From NCBI GenBank assembly GCA_035292585.1, contig DATDPU010000014.1, positions 1 to 64,000 of the forward strand: a DNA stretch of 64,000 nt. Reading direction: 5' to 3'. The stretch is from DASSFZ01 sp035292585 (GTDB lineage: Bacteria; Chloroflexota; Anaerolineae; Fen-1058). Both the position numbers and the translations under genes were made by a program. Shown piece after piece: positions 49,541 to 58,496 of the stretch (positions are counted from its first letter, which is position 1; each line of letters opens with the position of its first letter). Below the pieces are notes generated by a model. It did not search any database. It saw nothing but the letters and a program-made list of their open reading frames with translations, and was not told where the DNA came from.

Positions 49541-52411
49541 ATGGCTCGACAGAAACTCATCTTGATCGACGGCCACTCGTTGGCCTACCGCGCCTTCTAC
49601 GCGTTGCCGCTCTACGACCAGCGGGGCAAGCCGTCGTTTACCACCTCGACCGGCGAGCACACCAACGCGGTGTACGGCTTCGCCAATATGCTGATCAAGA
49701 CCTGGGCCGAAGAACAGCCCGACGGCATCGCCGTGGCGTTCGACTTGGGGCGCACGTTCCGCGACGACAAGTACGCCGACTACAAAGCGACGCGTATGAA
49801 GATGCCGGATGAACTGGAAACGCAAGTCGAACGCATCGTGCAATTGGTGGAAGCCTTCGATATCCCGGCCGTCACCGCCGACGGCTACGAGGCCGACGAC
49901 ATTCTCGGCACGCTCGCCAAGCGCGCCGGCGCCGATAAGCTGGACGTGCTGATCATCACCGGCGATACCGATGCCTTTCAGCTGATCGATAAACGCATCC
50001 GCGTCCTGACCTCCGGCCGGATCTGGAGCGACACCCACATCTACGACGAAGCCGCCATCAAGGCGCGTTACGGCCTCAAGCCGATCCAGTTGATCGACTT
50101 CAAAGCGCTCAAGGGCGATACCAGCGACAACATCCCCGGCGTGAGAGGCATCGGCGAAAAGACGGCGCTGACGCTGCTGCAAAAGTACGGCTTGGTTGAG
50201 AACATCTACAAACACCTGGACCAGATCGAGCCGGCGCGCGCACGGACGGCGCTGGAAGCGGGCCGCGACATGGCCTTCCTCAGCAAAGACCTGGTCACCA
50301 TCCGCACCGAGATACCGATCAAACTGGATTGGGCCGCCTGCGCGGTGGCCGCCTACGATCGGGATAAGGTCGAGGCGCTGTTCGATCAGTTGGAGTTTCG
50401 CTTGATCCGCAACCGGCTGCCCCAGGGCGGTGTTTCCTCAGGAAACAGGAAGGCAGCCGATCAGCCAGTGGATACAGGCGTGCCCGCAGCGGGCCAACAG
50501 ATGTCGATGTTCGGCGCCGCCGCGTCCGAGGTCGAGACCGTCAAACCCAAGAAGCCTTCCGTCACCGAGACGATCATCGTTCAGGATGAAACGTCTCTCA
50601 AATCTCTAATCTCCAATCTCCAAAAAGCTAAAATCATTTCCTTCGATACGGAAGCCACCTCCACCGATCCGCTGCGGGCGGCGCTGGTCGGCATCGCGCT
50701 CGCCGTCAAAGAGGGCCAGGGCTACTACATCCCGATCGGCCACCAGCCGCCTGACCAACCAGCCACCCAGCCACCCAACCACCTAACCAGCCAGCTCTCC
50801 CTCGCCACGGTCGTCAAGGCGTTGAAGCCGATCTTAGAGAATAAGAATCTGCCCAAAGTCGCGCACAACGCCAAGTACGATATGGCCTTGCTCCACCAGG
50901 TCGGCCTCGATGTGCGGGGCCTGGTCTTCGACACCATGCTGGCCGAGTTCCTGATCGACCCCAGCGCGCGGCTGGGGTTGAAGGCGCTGGCGAAGTCGCG
51001 GCTCGGCATCGAGATGACCGAGATCACCGAGCTGATCGGAACCGGCAAGAAACAAATCACCATGGATTGTGTGCCGATCGAAGATTGCGCGCCCTACGCC
51101 GCCGCCGACGTCGATATGACGCTGCGCTTGATGCGCGTGCAAGAACCCGATCTCGCCCGGCTGGGTCTGCGTAAATTGTTCGATGAGGTGGAGATGCCGC
51201 TGGTCCCGGTGCTGCTCGACATGGAGCTGGCCGGCGTGCTGATCGACCTGCGTTTCTTCAAGAAGATGTCGGATCGGCTGGCGAAGCGGCTGGCCGAGCT
51301 GGAGCGGGAAGTGTACGAAATGGTCGGTATGCCGCTCAACCTCAACTCGCCCAACCAGCTGGCCGATGCGCTGTTCGGCAAACTCCAGCTCAAAGCGCCG
51401 GGCGGGCGCAAGACCAACACCGGCAAAGTCTCGGTCGCCGCCGATGTGCTGGAGTCGATGCGCGGCCTGCACCCCAGCATCGAACTGATCCTGGAACATC
51501 GCCAGCTCTCGAAGTTGAAAGGCACTTATCTCGATGCGTTGCCCGCGCTGGTCAACCCGGCTACCGGCCGCGTGCATACGTCGTTCAACCAGACCGGCGC
51601 GGTGAGCGGGCGCATCGCGTCACAAGACCCAAACTTGCAGAACATTCCCATCCGCACCGAGCTGGGCCGTGAAGTGCGCCAAGGATTCATCGTCGCGCCC
51701 GGCTGCAAAATGATCTCGGCCGACTACTCGCAGGTGGAGCTGCGCATTGTCGCGCACATCTGCAACGACCCCGGACTGCGCGCCGCCTTTAAAGCCGGCG
51801 AAGACATTCACCGCGCCACGGCGGCGCAGGTGCTCGGCCTCCCGCCGGAGAAGGTGACGGCGGATCAGCGTTCGTTCGCCAAGAAAGTCAACTTTGGATT
51901 ACTCTACGGCATGGGCACGCAGTCGCTGGCGCAGCAGGCGGGCATCTCGATGAAAGAAGCGCAGCAATTCGTCGACGCCTACTTCGCCGGTTTCCCCAGC
52001 GTCAAGCAGTACATCGACGAGACGAAGCGCCGGGCTAAAGAGCTTGGCTACGTCGAGACGCTGTTGGGCCGCCGGCGCTATTTCCCGATCCTGAAAACCG
52101 AGACGCGCGACGCGCGCACCAATATCATGCAGCGCGCCGCCGAGCGCGAAGCGATCAACCATCCGGTGCAAGGCTCGGCCGCCGATATCCTCAAGATCGC
52201 CATGATCCGCATCCACGCGGAACTCAAACGGAAGAAGTACCAGGCCCGGCTGCTGCTCCAGGTTCACGACGAACTGGTGTTGGAAGCGCCCACTGCCGAG
52301 GTGAAGGCGGTCTCCCAACTGGTGCAGGAGATCATGGAAAGCGCATACCGGCTCGACCCGCCGTTGAAGGTGGAAGTCGGGGTCGGGGAGAACTGGGATG
52401 AGGTGAAGTAA
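49541..52411 (+). CDS. polA: DNA polymerase I
   Basis: 956 residues. The 5'-3' exonuclease domain begins LILIDGHSLAYRAFYALP. The 3'-5' proofreading domain keeps its acidic residues: Asp/Glu in SFDTEATSTD, Asp in HNAKYDMALL and Asp in YAAADVDMTL. The polymerase domain has motif A MISADYSQVELRI, motif B NFGLLYGMGTQSLA and motif C LLQVHDELVLEAP. Two repeat-derived segments sit in the proofreading region: family A (SLKSLISNLQKAK) just before its first strand, and family H (PPDQPATQPPNHL) in a loop after YIPIGH. Start chosen at MARQKL, after the repeat. Confidence 0.96.
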   Translation: MARQKLILIDGHSLAYRAFYALPLYDQRGKPSFTTSTGEHTNAVYGFANMLIKTWAEEQPDGIAVAFDLGRTFRDDKYADYKATRMKMPDELETQVERIVQLVEAFDIPAVTADGYEADDILGTLAKRAGADKLDVLIITGDTDAFQLIDKRIRVLTSGRIWSDTHIYDEAAIKARYGLKPIQLIDFKALKGDTSDNIPGVRGIGEKTALTLLQKYGLVENIYKHLDQIEPARARTALEAGRDMAFLSKDLVTIRTEIPIKLDWAACAVAAYDRDKVEALFDQLEFRLIRNRLPQGGVSSGNRKAADQPVDTGVPAAGQQMSMFGAAASEVETVKPKKPSVTETIIVQDETSLKSLISNLQKAKIISFDTEATSTDPLRAALVGIALAVKEGQGYYIPIGHQPPDQPATQPPNHLTSQLSLATVVKALKPILENKNLPKVAHNAKYDMALLHQVGLDVRGLVFDTMLAEFLIDPSARLGLKALAKSRLGIEMTEITELIGTGKKQITMDCVPIEDCAPYAAADVDMTLRLMRVQEPDLARLGLRKLFDEVEMPLVPVLLDMELAGVLIDLRFFKKMSDRLAKRLAELEREVYEMVGMPLNLNSPNQLADALFGKLQLKAPGGRKTNTGKVSVAADVLESMRGLHPSIELILEHRQLSKLKGTYLDALPALVNPATGRVHTSFNQTGAVSGRIASQDPNLQNIPIRTELGREVRQGFIVAPGCKMISADYSQVELRIVAHICNDPGLRAAFKAGEDIHRATAAQVLGLPPEKVTADQRSFAKKVNFGLLYGMGTQSLAQQAGISMKEAQQFVDAYFAGFPSVKQYIDETKRRAKELGYVETLLGRRRYFPILKTETRDARTNIMQRAAEREAINHPVQGSAADILKIAMIRIHAELKRKKYQARLLLQVHDELVLEAPTAEVKAVSQLVQEIMESAYRLDPPLKVEVGVGENWDEVK
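50588..50632. repeat. In-frame word repeat in polA, family A
   Basis: AAATCTCTAATCTCCAATCTCC words, shown here as AATCTCTAATCTCCAATC, immediately before the first beta strand of the proofreading domain. Confidence 0.75.
50742..50800. repeat. In-frame word repeat in polA, family H
   Basis: CTGACCAACCAGCCACCCAG and CCACCCAACCACCTAACC words in a surface loop of the proofreading domain, at a site where E. coli Pol I also has a loop. Confidence 0.75.
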
Positions 52412-52482
52412 ACAGTGAACAGTGAACAGTGAATAGCGAGTAGCATTACTGTTCACTGACCACTGCTCACTAATCACTGTCT
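52410..52482. repeat. Word-repeat hairpin, family F
   Basis: AACAGTGAACAGTGAACAGT pairs with ACTGTTCACTGACCACTG and further CACTAATCACTGT words. It lies between convergent polA and a small minus-strand gene. Confidence 0.75.
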
Positions 52483-52676
52483 CACGCCTCCGACTTCGCC
52501 CGCTCCTTGCTCCCGATCTCGACCAGCTGCACCTGAACCTGATAGCGCTTCCCTTCGATCTCCAGCTTGCCCTGGCTGTAATAACCCTTTGAGCCGGTCT
52601 TAAAGTCCTTGGGCGATGCCGTCATCAACCCAAGTGTTTGTCCATTGTCTGTTCTGAATTCAACCGCGATATTCAT
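52482..52676 (-). CDS. Small conserved-looking protein, unknown
   Basis: 64 residues, beta-rich: MNIAVEFRTDNGQTLGLMT, then GSKGYYSQGKLEIEGKRY and VQVQLVEIGSKER. No signal peptide or membrane segment. The start has GGAGGACTTGAGG upstream on its strand, making it a credible gene rather than a shadow. The family is not recognised; the shape suggests a small SH3- or OB-like fold. Confidence 0.6.
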   Translation of the reverse strand: MNIAVEFRTDNGQTLGLMTASPKDFKTGSKGYYSQGKLEIEGKRYQVQVQLVEIGSKERAKSEA

Positions 52677-52827
52677 CCTCAAGTCCTCCACGTGCGTGGT
52701 TGAAGCTTTGCCGGGCCTAATCATACACGACTTTCCGAAGTCCGATCTAACCCTCTCGCTAACTCCTAGCCCGCAACGCCTCTCCCAACAGTATCGGCGA
52801 CTATCCCCTTCACTTCGTTGCGGGGAT

Positions 52828-52878
52828 CTGCGTGAGTCGCCTCCTACAAACTCCTACTCCAACTCTAACTCTCACACC
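52828..52878. repeat. Word repeats, family C end plus family B
   Basis: GTGAGTCGCCTCCTACAAAC then TCCTACTCCAACTCTAACTC, just upstream of the argF promoter. Confidence 0.65.
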
Positions 52879-52880
52879 AT

Positions 52881-52910
52881 TTCACTCTCGCTGTTCATTT
52901 GTGCTATACT
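52881..52910 (+). promoter_or_regulatory. Probable argF promoter
   Basis: TTCACT (52881-52886), 18 bp, TATACT (52905-52910), 38 bp before the ATG. A longer reading frame would start inside the repeat upstream and is rejected. Confidence 0.5.
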
Positions 52911-52948
52911 CTGCTGCGGCTGCGCACATCCCACCGGAGCATACCCGA

Positions 52949-54010
52949 ATGAAGCATTTTCTGTCCCTGGCCGACCTGACCCCCCATGAACTGCCCAGGT
53001 TGCTCGATTTAGCTGTCGCGCTCAAAACCGAATGGAAAAAAGGCGGAAATCCCCCGTATTTGCAGGGTAAAACGCTCGGCATGATCTTCCAGAAACCCAG
53101 TCTGCGCACACGGATATCGTTCGACATGGCGATGCTGCAGCTGGGTGGTCACGCGCTGTACCTCTCGCCCAACGAAATCCAGCTGGGCCAGCGCGAGTCG
53201 GTCGCCGACGTGGCGCGCGTGCTGGGGCGTTACGTCGACGCGATCATGGCGCGGGTCTTCAGCCACAAGGATGTGCTGGAACTGGCCCGCTACGCCGGAG
53301 TGCCCGTCGCCAACGGCCTGAGCGATTACAGCCACCCGTGCCAGGGCCTGGCCGACCTGCTCACCGTGTACGAACGCTTCGGCAAGTTCAAGGGAATCAA
53401 AATTGCTTACATTGGCGATGGCAACAACGTCGCCAACTCGCTGATCTTCGGGTGCACCTTGCTCGGCGCCGATTTCGCCATTGCCAGCCCGATCGGTTAC
53501 GAGATCACCGGCGATGTCGTCGCCAAGGCGCAAGCCTTCGCCGTCAAGTCCGGCAGCAACCTGTATTTCAGTCACGATCCCAATGAGGCCGTGCGCGAAG
53601 CCGACGTGATCTACACGGATGTGTGGACCAGCATGGGGCAGGAGGCGGAAACCCAGAAGCGCCTGGAGGTCTTCTCGCCGCGTTACCAGATCAACGCGGC
53701 GCTCGTCGCCAAGGCGCGCCGCAACGCCATCGTCATGCACTGCCTGCCGGCGCATCGCGGCCAGGAAATCACCGACGAAGTCGCCGACGGGCCGCAATCC
53801 GTGCTATGGGATCAGGCCGAAAACCGCATGCACGCCCAAAAGGCGATCCTGGTCGAGCTGCTGGCGCCCGACGCCGCGAGACAGCTCCGCGTGCCGGCCG
53901 GCGCCGAAGCGCCCGTGGCGAAAGCCGATGGTCGCATTGCCCACGCGCGGCCGAAAGCCGTGAAGGGCAAATCCAGGCCAAAGGCCAGGGCGCGCACCAA
54001 GAAACGCTGA
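52949..54010 (+). CDS. argF: Ornithine carbamoyltransferase
   Basis: 353 residues; the family is usually 300-340. It makes citrulline from ornithine and carbamoyl phosphate. The carbamoyl-phosphate site is FQKPSLRTRISFDM near residue 50; HPCQGLADLLTVYE, IAYIGDGNNVANSL and the ornithine-site MHCLPAHRGQEI are all present. About 45 residues after the conserved end form a basic Ala/Lys/Arg tail (ARPKAVKGKSRPKARARTK), unusual for the enzyme. CCGGAG precedes the ATG. No other arg gene is adjacent. Confidence 0.94.
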   Translation: MKHFLSLADLTPHELPRLLDLAVALKTEWKKGGNPPYLQGKTLGMIFQKPSLRTRISFDMAMLQLGGHALYLSPNEIQLGQRESVADVARVLGRYVDAIMARVFSHKDVLELARYAGVPVANGLSDYSHPCQGLADLLTVYERFGKFKGIKIAYIGDGNNVANSLIFGCTLLGADFAIASPIGYEITGDVVAKAQAFAVKSGSNLYFSHDPNEAVREADVIYTDVWTSMGQEAETQKRLEVFSPRYQINAALVAKARRNAIVMHCLPAHRGQEITDEVADGPQSVLWDQAENRMHAQKAILVELLAPDAARQLRVPAGAEAPVAKADGRIAHARPKAVKGKSRPKARARTKKR

Positions 54011-54017
54011 TGGCTTA

Positions 54018-54112
54018 TCGCCTACGCTGATTGCTAATCACCAATCACTAATCACTAATCTCTAATCACCGCTCATCGCTCACTGATTACCGATCACTAT
54101 TCACCGTTCGCT
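54018..54112. repeat. Word repeats, family F
   Basis: CTAATCACCAATCACTAATC and CTGATTACCGATCACTATTC words fill the argF-TPR gap and leave no recognisable ribosome site for the TPR gene. Confidence 0.75.
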
Positions 54113-54114
54113 CA

Positions 54115-56268
54115 ATGCCTGGCAATCGTCAAACTCACCAAGCCGCGCTACAGCGCGCGGCCGAATATGTTGCTTCAAAAGCCTGGACACAGGCCATCGC
54201 CGAATACCAGCGGGCGCTGACCGAGTTCCCTGACGACGAGGAGACCTGGTCCAAGACCGCCGACGCGCTCGAACGCATTGGGCGGCTCGACGGGGCGGCG
54301 CGCGCCTACACCGCTATCGCCGATCTACGCCTGCGGCGGCGCGACATCGACGCGGCGCTTGACATCTGGGTGCGCGCCGCGCGCCTCGATCCGAACAACG
54401 CCGATGTGCAACGCCGCCTCGCCCGCGTCTACCAGCAGCAGGGCAGAGCCAAGCTCGCCATCCGCGCCTATCTCGCGCTGGCGCGCATTCACCAAAAATC
54501 CGGGCAATTCCAGGAAGCGTTCGAGCAGGTGCAGTCCGCGACCGCGCTCGACCCCAACGATCCGGACATCCTGACCGCACTGGAGCTGCTGCGCGCCAGC
54601 CAACCGGCGCCCGCCTCCCCCAAGCCGGTCCTGGCTCGTAAGCTGGACACTTCTATCTGGGATTTGCCCGTCGAATCGGATGAAGGAGAAGCGCGGGGCA
54701 GCCCGATCGAGATCGCGCGTGAGAAAGCGCTGTCCGATCTGGCGGGTTCGATCTTTGAAGAGGCCCGGCCCACGCCCGTGCCGACGCGCCTGAGCAAGAC
54801 CGAGATCGATGCGCTCGTCGGTCAGGCGATCGATGCCCAGACGCGCGGCGACACCCAGGCGGCGATCGATGCCTACAAGCGCATCCTCGACGCCGGCGTG
54901 GACATGCCCGCCGCCAACTTCAACCTGGGCCTGCTGCTGCAGGCGGCGCTGCACTTCGACGAGGCCATTCGCGAGCTGCAGCGCACCGTCGCCGTGCCGG
55001 AGTATCGGCTGGGCAGCCTGTTCGCGCTGGGCGAGTGCTATCGGACCAAGGGCCGCCTCGACGAGGCGCTCAACTACTTTCTGGAAGTGCTCAAGATCGT
55101 CGATCTGGGCACGGTGCGTCGTGAACAGGCCGATGACTTGATCCAGGTCTATCAGAGCCTGGCCGAATCGTACGCGGCCAAGGGCGAGAGCGAGCAGGCG
55201 ACCCAGTTTGCCGATGCGCTGGTCGAGTTCTTGAACGGCAAGGGCTGGGAAGACAAAGTCGCCGAGGCCCGCAAGCGACTCGACCAGCTGACGATCGAAG
55301 GCGGGCCGGCCATCACGCTGGCCGAGCTGCTGGCCGTGCCCAACGCCACCGAGATGCTCGAGTCGATGGCGCTGGTCACCGAGTATATGAAGCGCGACAA
55401 GCTGTATTCGGCGATGGAAGTGGCGTACATGGCGATCATGATCGCGCCCGATTATCTGCCGCTCCACTTGCGCATCGCCGAGGCGTTGTGGAGCAGTGGG
55501 CGCACGGAGACCGCGCTCACCAAGTATCTCACCGTCGCCGATACTTATAACACGCGCGGCGAAGCGCGCCAGGCCATCGGCATCTACAACCGCATCCTCA
55601 AAATGGCGCCGATGGACGTGAACGTGCGCGGGCGCTTGATCGATCTGCTGGTGGCCTATGGGCAGATCGACCGCGCGCTGGAGCAGTACTTGCAGCTGGC
55701 GGACGCTTACTACCAGTTGGCCGATAGCGATAAGGCGCGCGAAGTGTATCAAGATGCGCTCAAACTCGCGCCGCGCGGTTCGCCGCAGCGCACCTGGCCG
55801 GCGCAAATCCTGCACAAGCTGGGCGATATTTACGTGCAGCGCATCGACTGGCGGCGCGCATTGCCGATCTACGAGCAAATCAAAGCGATGTCACCTCACG
55901 ATGAACGCGCGCGGGTGGCGCTGATCGATCTCTACTTCAAGACCAACCAGCTGCCGCACGCGGTCCGCGAAATCGACGCGCTGCTGGCCCTGTATAAGTC
56001 TTCGGGCAAAACCGACAAGATCATCCCCATCCTCGACGATCAGGTGCGCACCCACCCGACCGATACCGCCCTGCGCGCGCGCCTGGCCCAGGCCTACATC
56101 GAGAGCAAACAAATCCCGGAGGGCATCCAGCAGCTCGACGCGCTGGGCGATTTGCAAATCAACGCCGGCCAGAAACGCGAAGCCATCGCTACCATTCGCG
56201 CCATCATCGCGCTCAACCCGCCCAACGCCGCGGAGTATCGGCAGCTCCTCGCGCAGCTGGGGAGCTAA
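54115..56268 (+). CDS. Tetratricopeptide repeat protein
   Basis: 717 residues, helical throughout. TPR units are clear: WTQAIAEYQRALTEFPDDEE, ALDIWVRAARLDPNN, AFEQVQSATALDPNDP, QAAIDAYKRILDAGVDMPAA, EALNYFLEVLKIV, QAIGIYNRILKMAPMD, KAREVYQDALKLAPRG and more. No signal peptide, so a cytoplasmic scaffold is likely. It ends one base before cdaA, so co-expression with the cyclic-di-AMP genes is likely, which hints at a regulatory or scaffold role. Start ATG has no Shine-Dalgarno because family F repeats lie upstream. Confidence 0.88.
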   Translation: MPGNRQTHQAALQRAAEYVASKAWTQAIAEYQRALTEFPDDEETWSKTADALERIGRLDGAARAYTAIADLRLRRRDIDAALDIWVRAARLDPNNADVQRRLARVYQQQGRAKLAIRAYLALARIHQKSGQFQEAFEQVQSATALDPNDPDILTALELLRASQPAPASPKPVLARKLDTSIWDLPVESDEGEARGSPIEIAREKALSDLAGSIFEEARPTPVPTRLSKTEIDALVGQAIDAQTRGDTQAAIDAYKRILDAGVDMPAANFNLGLLLQAALHFDEAIRELQRTVAVPEYRLGSLFALGECYRTKGRLDEALNYFLEVLKIVDLGTVRREQADDLIQVYQSLAESYAAKGESEQATQFADALVEFLNGKGWEDKVAEARKRLDQLTIEGGPAITLAELLAVPNATEMLESMALVTEYMKRDKLYSAMEVAYMAIMIAPDYLPLHLRIAEALWSSGRTETALTKYLTVADTYNTRGEARQAIGIYNRILKMAPMDVNVRGRLIDLLVAYGQIDRALEQYLQLADAYYQLADSDKAREVYQDALKLAPRGSPQRTWPAQILHKLGDIYVQRIDWRRALPIYEQIKAMSPHDERARVALIDLYFKTNQLPHAVREIDALLALYKSSGKTDKIIPILDDQVRTHPTDTALRARLAQAYIESKQIPEGIQQLDALGDLQINAGQKREAIATIRAIIALNPPNAAEYRQLLAQLGS

Positions 56269-56269
56269 C

Positions 56270-57157
56270 ATGGCGGATCTGCTCGCGGTGCTCCAGCGTC
56301 TCGATTGGCTCAGCCTGCTGGACATTATCCTGGTTGCGCTGGTCTTCCTCGGCGTGCTGCAGTTGGTGCGCGGCACACAGGCCGATCAACTCTTGCGCGG
56401 CATCATCATCCTGATCGTCATCGGCGGCCTGCTGGGCAGCGCCTTCGATTTTCCCGCGCTGGGCTGGTTGTTGAGTCGGGCCGTGCTGGCGCTGCTGGTG
56501 GCGATCCCGGTCATCTTTCAACCCGAGCTGCGCCGCGCGCTCGAACGGCTGGGCCGCGCCGGGCCGCGCTTCTCCCAGAACGCGCGTGACACGGTCGCCA
56601 TCGAATCGGTCATCACTTCCGTCGCCCAGGCTTCGACCCGGTTGGCCGAGCGGCGTCACGGCGCGCTGATCGTGCTCGAACGCGAGACCGGCCTGCAATC
56701 GTACGCGGATACCGGCATCCGCCTGGATGCGGACGTCAGCGCGGAGCTGCTGCAAACGATTTTCTACACCGGCACCATGCTGCATGACGGCGCAGTCATC
56801 GTGCGCCAGGATCGCATCCTGGCTGCGGCCTGTATTCTGCCGCTCACTTCGGCCTTTTTAGGCGACCGGCGGATGGGGCTGCGGCATCGCGCCGCGATCG
56901 GCATCACCGAATCGACCGACGCCGTCGCCGTCGTCGTCTCGGAAGAGCATGGTTACGTCTCGATCGCGCACAACGGCCGGATGATCCGGCGCATCGATCC
57001 GCGCCGCCTGGAAGATGTGTTGCGCACATTCTATCAGTCTGAACTGCAAGTGGCGGTCCCGCGCTGGTTGGCGTGGCTGCCGCGCTTCGGGGGCAGCCGT
57101 CAAGTTCGACGCGGGGCCTCCGGCGAGGCCCAACCGCCATCGGGTTCACAGCGCTGA
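56270..57157 (+). CDS. cdaA: Diadenylate cyclase CdaA
   Basis: 295 residues. Three N-terminal membrane helices (LLDIILVALVFLGVLQL and following) precede the DAC domain with the DGA motif in MLHDGAVIVR (residue ~172) and the RHR motif in GLRHRAAIGI (~205). It makes c-di-AMP from two ATP. A short Gly/Ser tail ends the protein. The gene starts one base after the TPR stop and is followed four bases later by the YbbR gene, the usual cdaA-cdaR pair. c-di-AMP governs potassium, cell wall and osmotic responses in other bacteria. Confidence 0.95.
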   Translation: MADLLAVLQRLDWLSLLDIILVALVFLGVLQLVRGTQADQLLRGIIILIVIGGLLGSAFDFPALGWLLSRAVLALLVAIPVIFQPELRRALERLGRAGPRFSQNARDTVAIESVITSVAQASTRLAERRHGALIVLERETGLQSYADTGIRLDADVSAELLQTIFYTGTMLHDGAVIVRQDRILAAACILPLTSAFLGDRRMGLRHRAAIGITESTDAVAVVVSEEHGYVSIAHNGRMIRRIDPRRLEDVLRTFYQSELQVAVPRWLAWLPRFGGSRQVRRGASGEAQPPSGSQR

Positions 57158-57160
57158 GCT

Positions 57161-58420
57161 ATGTTACGCTGGCTTGCCCAAAACATCGGCAACATCCTGC
57201 TCTCCCTCATTCTCGCCGTTGTCGTGTGGGTCGTTGCCGTCAACGAAGCCAATCCTTACCGGCAGGATGTCTTGCGCGGAATCCCCCTGATCATCCTGAA
57301 CCAGCCCCGTGGCACGATCGTTTACGATCTCAGCACGACGGCGGTCGACGTGACGCTTAGCGCGCCCGAATCGGTGTGGGCCGCCTTCAACACCCGCATC
57401 ATCAGCGCTACGCTCGATCTGAGCGCAGCCCAGCCGGGGGATGATCTGCATAACGTCGAGGTCAACATCCTGTCCGATTCGATCGCCCGCGTGACGCGCG
57501 TGGTGCGCGTTGACCCGCCGGCGATTCGCCTGAAGCTCGAACCGGTCAATACGGTGCAAACGCCGGTTGAGGTGAATCTCGTCGGCGAGCCTCCGGTCGG
57601 CTACCGGATCAGCGCTACCGTCACACAACCGATGACGGTGACCGCCAGAGGGCCGGCCTCGCTGTTGAGCCAGGTGGCGGCCGCCGTAGGCGAGTTCAGC
57701 ATTCAAAACGCACGCGGCTCCATCTCTGAGACACTGGCGCTCAGGCCGGTTGACGCCAACGGTCAACTGTTGCCCGATATCGTCCGGCTCGAACCCAATC
57801 AGGCGCAGTTGACCGTCAGCATCGAACAGCTGGCCGGGTTCCGCGATCTGGCGGTGAAGATCGAGCTGACCGGCACGCTGGCTTCGGGCTACCGGCTGGT
57901 AGAGGTGAATGCCACGCCGCCGAGCGTGACGGTGTTCGGCTCGCCCCAGGCGCTCGAGGCGCTGCCGGGCTTTGTCGAGACCGAGCCGGTCGATCTCAAC
58001 GGCGCGCAAAGCGATATCGAAAGAGATGTGCAGCTCGACCTGCCGGCGGGGGTGGCCTTGTCGGGCCAGCAGTCGGTGCGCGTCACCGTGCGGATCGAGC
58101 CGATCGTCAGCAGCCTGACCATCCCCAGCCGGCCGATCGCCATCGGCCTGCGCCCGAGACTCGCCGCGACCGTATCGCCGGAGACCGTCCAAGTGATCCT
58201 GGTCGGCGCGCTGCCGGTGCTCGATTCGATCGACCTGGAAAGAGACGTGCGGGTCATCGTCGATTTGACCGGCCTGGGTATTGGCACGCACCAGGTTGCG
58301 CCGCGCGTGGAAGTGCCGCCGGGCGTGGTGGCCCAGAGCATCTTGCCGCCGACGGTGCAGGTGGTGATCGAGAACGCGCCGCGCGGCACCGTGACGCCCA
58401 GACCCACACTGAGACCGTGA
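57161..58420 (+). CDS. YbbR/CdaR-type regulator of CdaA
   Basis: 419 residues. One N-terminal membrane helix (NILLSLILAVVVWVVAVN) anchors about four to five extracytoplasmic YbbR beta repeats; recurrent strands such as ILNQPRGTIVYDL, VNLVGEPPVGYRIS and IELTGTLASGYRLVEV are visible. In Firmicutes the homologue CdaR binds and modulates CdaA, and the gene pair is conserved here. Ends with a Pro/Thr tail (RGTVTPRPTLRP). Confidence 0.92.
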   Translation: MLRWLAQNIGNILLSLILAVVVWVVAVNEANPYRQDVLRGIPLIILNQPRGTIVYDLSTTAVDVTLSAPESVWAAFNTRIISATLDLSAAQPGDDLHNVEVNILSDSIARVTRVVRVDPPAIRLKLEPVNTVQTPVEVNLVGEPPVGYRISATVTQPMTVTARGPASLLSQVAAAVGEFSIQNARGSISETLALRPVDANGQLLPDIVRLEPNQAQLTVSIEQLAGFRDLAVKIELTGTLASGYRLVEVNATPPSVTVFGSPQALEALPGFVETEPVDLNGAQSDIERDVQLDLPAGVALSGQQSVRVTVRIEPIVSSLTIPSRPIAIGLRPRLAATVSPETVQVILVGALPVLDSIDLERDVRVIVDLTGLGIGTHQVAPRVEVPPGVVAQSILPPTVQVVIENAPRGTVTPRPTLRP

Positions 58421-58422
58421 GC

Positions 58423-58476
58423 AGGCGGAAGGATGAAGCTGGGTCTTCATCCCTCCGCCTTCATCCTTCAGCTCTT
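58423..58476. repeat. Word-repeat hairpin, family J
   Basis: GCGGAAGGATGAAG pairs with CTTCATCCCTCCGC, followed by CTTCATCCTTCAG. It lies between ybbR and der and gives the longer, rejected der start. Confidence 0.7.
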
Positions 58477-58496
58477 TGTCTGCGGAAGGTTCGATC

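Noticed and set aside
54325..55878. 517-codon open frame antisense to the TPR gene
   Set aside because: Shadow of TPR codon periodicity in high-GC DNA; no recognisable domain.
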